Positions 61,246 to 64,000 of a stretch of 64,000 nucleotides of DNA are shown piece by piece. The stretch is taken from contig PBYQ01000002.1 in NCBI GenBank assembly GCA_002729695.1, positions 41,170-105,169 of the forward strand, in the 5' to 3' direction. Position numbers and translations under genes: made by a program. Source of the DNA: Citromicrobium sp. GTDB taxonomy: Bacteria; Pseudomonadota; Alphaproteobacteria; Sphingomonadales; Sphingomonadaceae. How positions within the stretch are numbered: the stretch's first letter is position 1; each line of letters begins with the position of its first letter. Under the pieces are notes generated by a model, which ran no database searches, had not been told where the DNA came from, and worked only from the letters and a program-made list of their open reading frames with translations.

Positions 61246-62724
61246 TCAGCGCGAGCCGCGCCCTGTGATGACCACCTGCAAGGTGTTGAGCGCGATCAGC
61301 AGATCGAGCCAGAGCGAGAAGTTCTTCACGTAGTAAAAGTCGTACTGCAGCTTGCGATACACATCCTCGGTCGACGCGACATGGCCCTGGTTGACCTGCG
61401 CCCAGCCGGTTATCCCGGGCTTCACAATGTGCCGATAGGGATAGAAATCGAGCTCCTGATCGTACCAGTTCGACAGCGAAACCACCTCCGGCCGGGGGCC
61501 GATCAGGCTGAGTTCGCCACGCAGCACGTTTATAAGCTGCGGCAGCTCGTCGATCCGCGTCTTGCGCAGGAAGCGACCGACCTTCGTAACTCGCGGATCA
61601 CTGTCGACGGTAATCGCGTCCTCGCGTCGATCCTTGCGCTGGTCGCGATGATACATCGTGCGCAACTTCAGGATCGTGAACGGGCGGCCGCGGAAGCCGA
61701 CCCTTTCCTGGCGGAAGATCGCCGGTCCAGGACTGTCGAGGCGGATCGCGATGATGGCGATCGCGAGGATCGGCGACAAGAGCACAAGGCCTACCGCGGC
61801 CAGCACCTTGTCGGACAGATCCTTCAACCGGAAATAGACCCCGTTGGGCCGCAGCATCCCGAAATTGTTTTCGCTCAGGTGATCGATCCGTACCCGCCCG
61901 GTAAGCGATTCGGACACCTGCTTCACATGGTAGACCGCGGCCCCGCGTAGCGCCGCCCGGGCTATGGCGCGTTCCCATTCGGGTGAAAGGTCGGCATGCA
62001 GATCGACCACCAGGTTATTGGTGGTTTCCGCGTCTTCCGGCCTTTCGCACAGGCGATAATAAAGCTTGGGCATTTCGGCCAGCAGACGCGCTGTCAGATC
62101 CCCCGGCACGATCATCATCGGTTCGGTATTGGGGTGGCGAAAAATGACGTTGAGGACCCAGGTCATCGCCACCGATGCCGCAAAGCCGAGTGCGAGAAGC
62201 GGCACGCTGTACGGAAGCCTGAAATAAAGCAGCAGTCCGAGCATGCCCAGATTGGGCAGCAAAAAGGCCTGCAGGATGAACGCATAGCGCCGTGCGCCGG
62301 GAAACAGGCGGAGGTTGCGGTAGTTCAGCAGGCTAAGCGTGGTGGCGCAAAACGTGAAGAAAGCAGAATTAACCACCCACGGGCTGTCGATCTGCGAGCC
62401 AAGGGCAAGGCCCAGACCCAGCTGCAGCAATGCCACCGTTCCCAGAATCAGCGGCATCTGGAACCGGAACTTGTCGAGATAGAGGTGCGGCTGCAGGCCC
62501 AGCTGTGCCTGATAGTCCACGTTCAACTCACGCCCGGCACGGCTATCCTGTTCGGGCTCCAGGCCCGGGATTACGGGATCGGTCTGGAGATAGTCCGACA
62601 GACCAGGCTCCGTCGCCGCGTGAGGGTCTTGCGAAGACGCCGGTTCGTTAGCTTCGATCAAAGCCTGCGCCCCTATCTGGCGGTCCGTTACCTGTGCGGA
62701 ATGTGTCCGAAGAGTGCCAAGCAT
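61246..62724 (-). CDS. polyprenyl-phosphate sugar phosphotransferase (initiating transferase)
   Basis: Starts the repeat unit by moving a sugar-1-phosphate from a nucleotide sugar to undecaprenyl phosphate. The 492 residues comprise a cytoplasmic N terminus, four membrane helices (about 130-230), a degenerate Rossmann-like middle and the catalytic domain: [20 protein letters not shown], then [20 protein letters not shown] and [11 protein letters not shown]. The architecture is that of WbaP/WcaJ/ExoY-like enzymes. The first sugar cannot be read from the sequence. It lies between the epimerase and the dehydrogenase genes. Confidence 0.92.
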   Translation of the reverse strand: MLGTLRTHSAQVTDRQIGAQALIEANEPASSQDPHAATEPGLSDYLQTDPVIPGLEPEQDSRAGRELNVDYQAQLGLQPHLYLDKFRFQMPLILGTVALLQLGLGLALGSQIDSPWVVNSAFFTFCATTLSLLNYRNLRLFPGARRYAFILQAFLLPNLGMLGLLLYFRLPYSVPLLALGFAASVAMTWVLNVIFRHPNTEPMMIVPGDLTARLLAEMPKLYYRLCERPEDAETTNNLVVDLHADLSPEWERAIARAALRGAAVYHVKQVSESLTGRVRIDHLSENNFGMLRPNGVYFRLKDLSDKVLAAVGLVLLSPILAIAIIAIRLDSPGPAIFRQERVGFRGRPFTILKLRTMYHRDQRKDRREDAITVDSDPRVTKVGRFLRKTRIDELPQLINVLRGELSLIGPRPEVVSLSNWYDQELDFYPYRHIVKPGITGWAQVNQGHVASTEDVYRKLQYDFYYVKNFSLWLDLLIALNTLQVVITGRGSR

Positions 62725-62785
62725 AGTCCGTCCAGCCGTCAAATTCCAGTTTATTGCAACGTCCCAATTGGTTACGCCGCCAAGA

Positions 62786-64000
62786 TCAGAGCGACCAATA
62801 CGTGTAGCCCGTTGGAATCGCACCGGGATCGAGTGCCGATTTGATGTCTGCGACGATACCGCCATCGCGCAGCGAACCCACGATCAGGTCATCGATCCGC
62901 CCCGTATAAGCCCGGTGGGGGACGGCGTAGATCAGGGCATCGAGATCGGTGAAGGCGTCGAGATCGGCCAGCGCAATGCCATAGTCCTCTTCAAACTCCT
63001 CATTCGAGGCGAGCGGATCGTGACACACCGCATGCATGCCGAAGGTGCGCAACTGCTGCAAAAGTTCGGCCGATTTGCTGTTGCGCACATCGGGCACGTT
63101 TTCCTTGAAGGTTGCGCCCAGCACGCCAACCCGCGCGCCCTGGATGGCGGTCCCCGACGTTGCCATCAGGCGCATCAATTCGGTCGCGACGTAGCGGGGC
63201 ATGCCATCGTTGATTCTGCGCCCGGCCAGGATGACCTCCGGATGGTAGCCCATCCTTTCGGCATGCGCCGTGAGGTAATAGGGATCGACTCCGATGCAGT
63301 GCCCGCCGACGAGCCCTGGGGTGAAGGGCAGGAAGTTCCACTTCGTCCCCGCTGCGGCGAGCACATCGGCCGACCGGATGCCCGAAAGATGGCAGATTTT
63401 CGCCATCTCGTTCATCAGGGCGATGTTGATGTCGCGCTGGGTATTTTCCAGCACCTTGGCCGCTTCCGCCACCTTGATCGATGAGGCACGGTGGACACCG
63501 GCATCGATGATCGCTTCGTAGGCTGTCGCCACCAAGTCGAGAGTTTCGGCGTCCTGCCCCGACACCACCTTTACGATCTGGTCGATCGTATGAACCTTGT
63601 CGCCCGGATTGATCCGTTCGGGACTATAGGCCAGTTTGAAATCTACTCCGGCGGTCAGGCCGGATGCTTCCTCCAGAATCGGGCCACAAATCTCCTCGGT
63701 GGCGCCTGGGTGCACGGTCGATTCGAAGACGATGGTGGATCCGGCGGAGAGATTCGCGCCGACCGTCCTGCAGGCGCTCTCCAGAATGGTGAAATCCGGA
63801 TTGCGATCGATGTTGATCGGCGTGGGCACGGCAACCACGATGAAATTGCATTTCGCGATCGCTGAAGCGTCGCTGGTGAATGCCAGTTCGACTTGCGCCA
63901 GTTGCTCGCCCGTCAATTCGCCGGTCGAATCCTCACCACGAACGAGTTCGTCGATGCGCGCCCGCGAGATATCGTAACCGATAACGCCGTCGAACTTGGC
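62786..64000 (-). CDS. nucleotide-sugar dehydrogenase (TviB/WbpA type; 5' part beyond window)
   Basis: Two-step NAD-dependent oxidation of a UDP-sugar at C6 to the uronate. About 404 residues are visible; the N-terminal nucleotide-binding loop lies beyond the right edge and the frame is open there. The catalytic cysteine is in GGHCIGVDPYYL; AYSPERINPGDKVHTI and GATFKENVPDVRNSKSAELL are typical of the TviB/VipA (UDP-GlcNAc 6-dehydrogenase) group rather than UDP-glucose dehydrogenase. It would give UDP-GlcNAcA or a similar acid for the polymer. Confidence 0.92.
   Translation of the reverse strand, partial: AKFDGVIGYDISRARIDELVRGEDSTGELTGEQLAQVELAFTSDASAIAKCNFIVVAVPTPINIDRNPDFTILESACRTVGANLSAGSTIVFESTVHPGATEEICGPILEEASGLTAGVDFKLAYSPERINPGDKVHTIDQIVKVVSGQDAETLDLVATAYEAIIDAGVHRASSIKVAEAAKVLENTQRDINIALMNEMAKICHLSGIRSADVLAAAGTKWNFLPFTPGLVGGHCIGVDPYYLTAHAERMGYHPEVILAGRRINDGMPRYVATELMRLMATSGTAIQGARVGVLGATFKENVPDVRNSKSAELLQQLRTFGMHAVCHDPLASNEEFEEDYGIALADLDAFTDLDALIYAVPHRAYTGRIDDLIVGSLRDGGIVADIKSALDPGAIPTGYTYWSL

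Overview
The window looks like chromosomal DNA of a GC-rich alphaproteobacterium of the Sphingomonadales, most likely Erythrobacteraceae. The signs are the cell-cycle regulator TrcR (DUF1013), the alphaproteobacterial nadD-rsfS-rlmH-envC-ctpA order, DUF1192 beside a quinone oxidoreductase, and a cisplatin-type ATP-dependent DNA ligase with its MBL exonuclease. I see no tRNA, rRNA, CRISPR array or insertion sequence. Family names below were read from motifs in the sequence; no database search was run.

Positions 1 to 31.6 kb hold core genes. A helicase, S4-protein and ferredoxin operon (minus strand) is followed by an M23 peptidase, hemB, two GNAT acetyltransferases, a gamma-carbonic-anhydrase-fold protein and a YggU protein (plus strand). 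Then come a serine hydrolase with a broken 5' end, a DUF1275 membrane protein, the ligase/exonuclease pair, an M1 aminopeptidase, clpA, DUF1192 and a quinone oxidoreductase. At 18.7-20.9 kb a three-half-site Pho box precedes a metallophosphoesterase and a GT4 glycosyltransferase that fit the PlcP/Agt lipid-remodelling pair. Next are trcR, an acyl-CoA ligase, an overlapping M23 peptidase/bactofilin pair, the nadD-to-ctpA block, dsbB and coq7.

Positions 31.6 to 64 kb are one large Wzx/Wzy-type polysaccharide locus, almost all on the minus strand and often translationally coupled by 4-base overlaps. It encodes sugar-nucleotide enzymes (nucleotide-sugar dehydrogenase, UDP-glucuronate-type epimerase, WecB, a CapD/FlaA1-like dehydratase and a 3-amino-3,6-dideoxyhexose cassette), the initiating phosphotransferase, about eight glycosyltransferases, flippase, two polymerase candidates, Wza and Wzc. 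Modifying enzymes include an acyltransferase, an asparagine-synthase-type amidotransferase and two sulfotransferases. The predicted product is an acidic, possibly sulfated, amidated and acylated capsule or exopolysaccharide.

The most striking item is a two-gene cassette at 57.8-58.8 kb. It encodes a protein resembling the head-spike base protein of the Rhodobacter capsulatus gene transfer agent (rcc01079 family) plus a jelly-roll-like partner. It sits inside the polysaccharide locus, although the R. capsulatus spikes are known to bind the capsule. This suggests genetic linkage between a particle's receptor-binding proteins and the genes that build the receptor.
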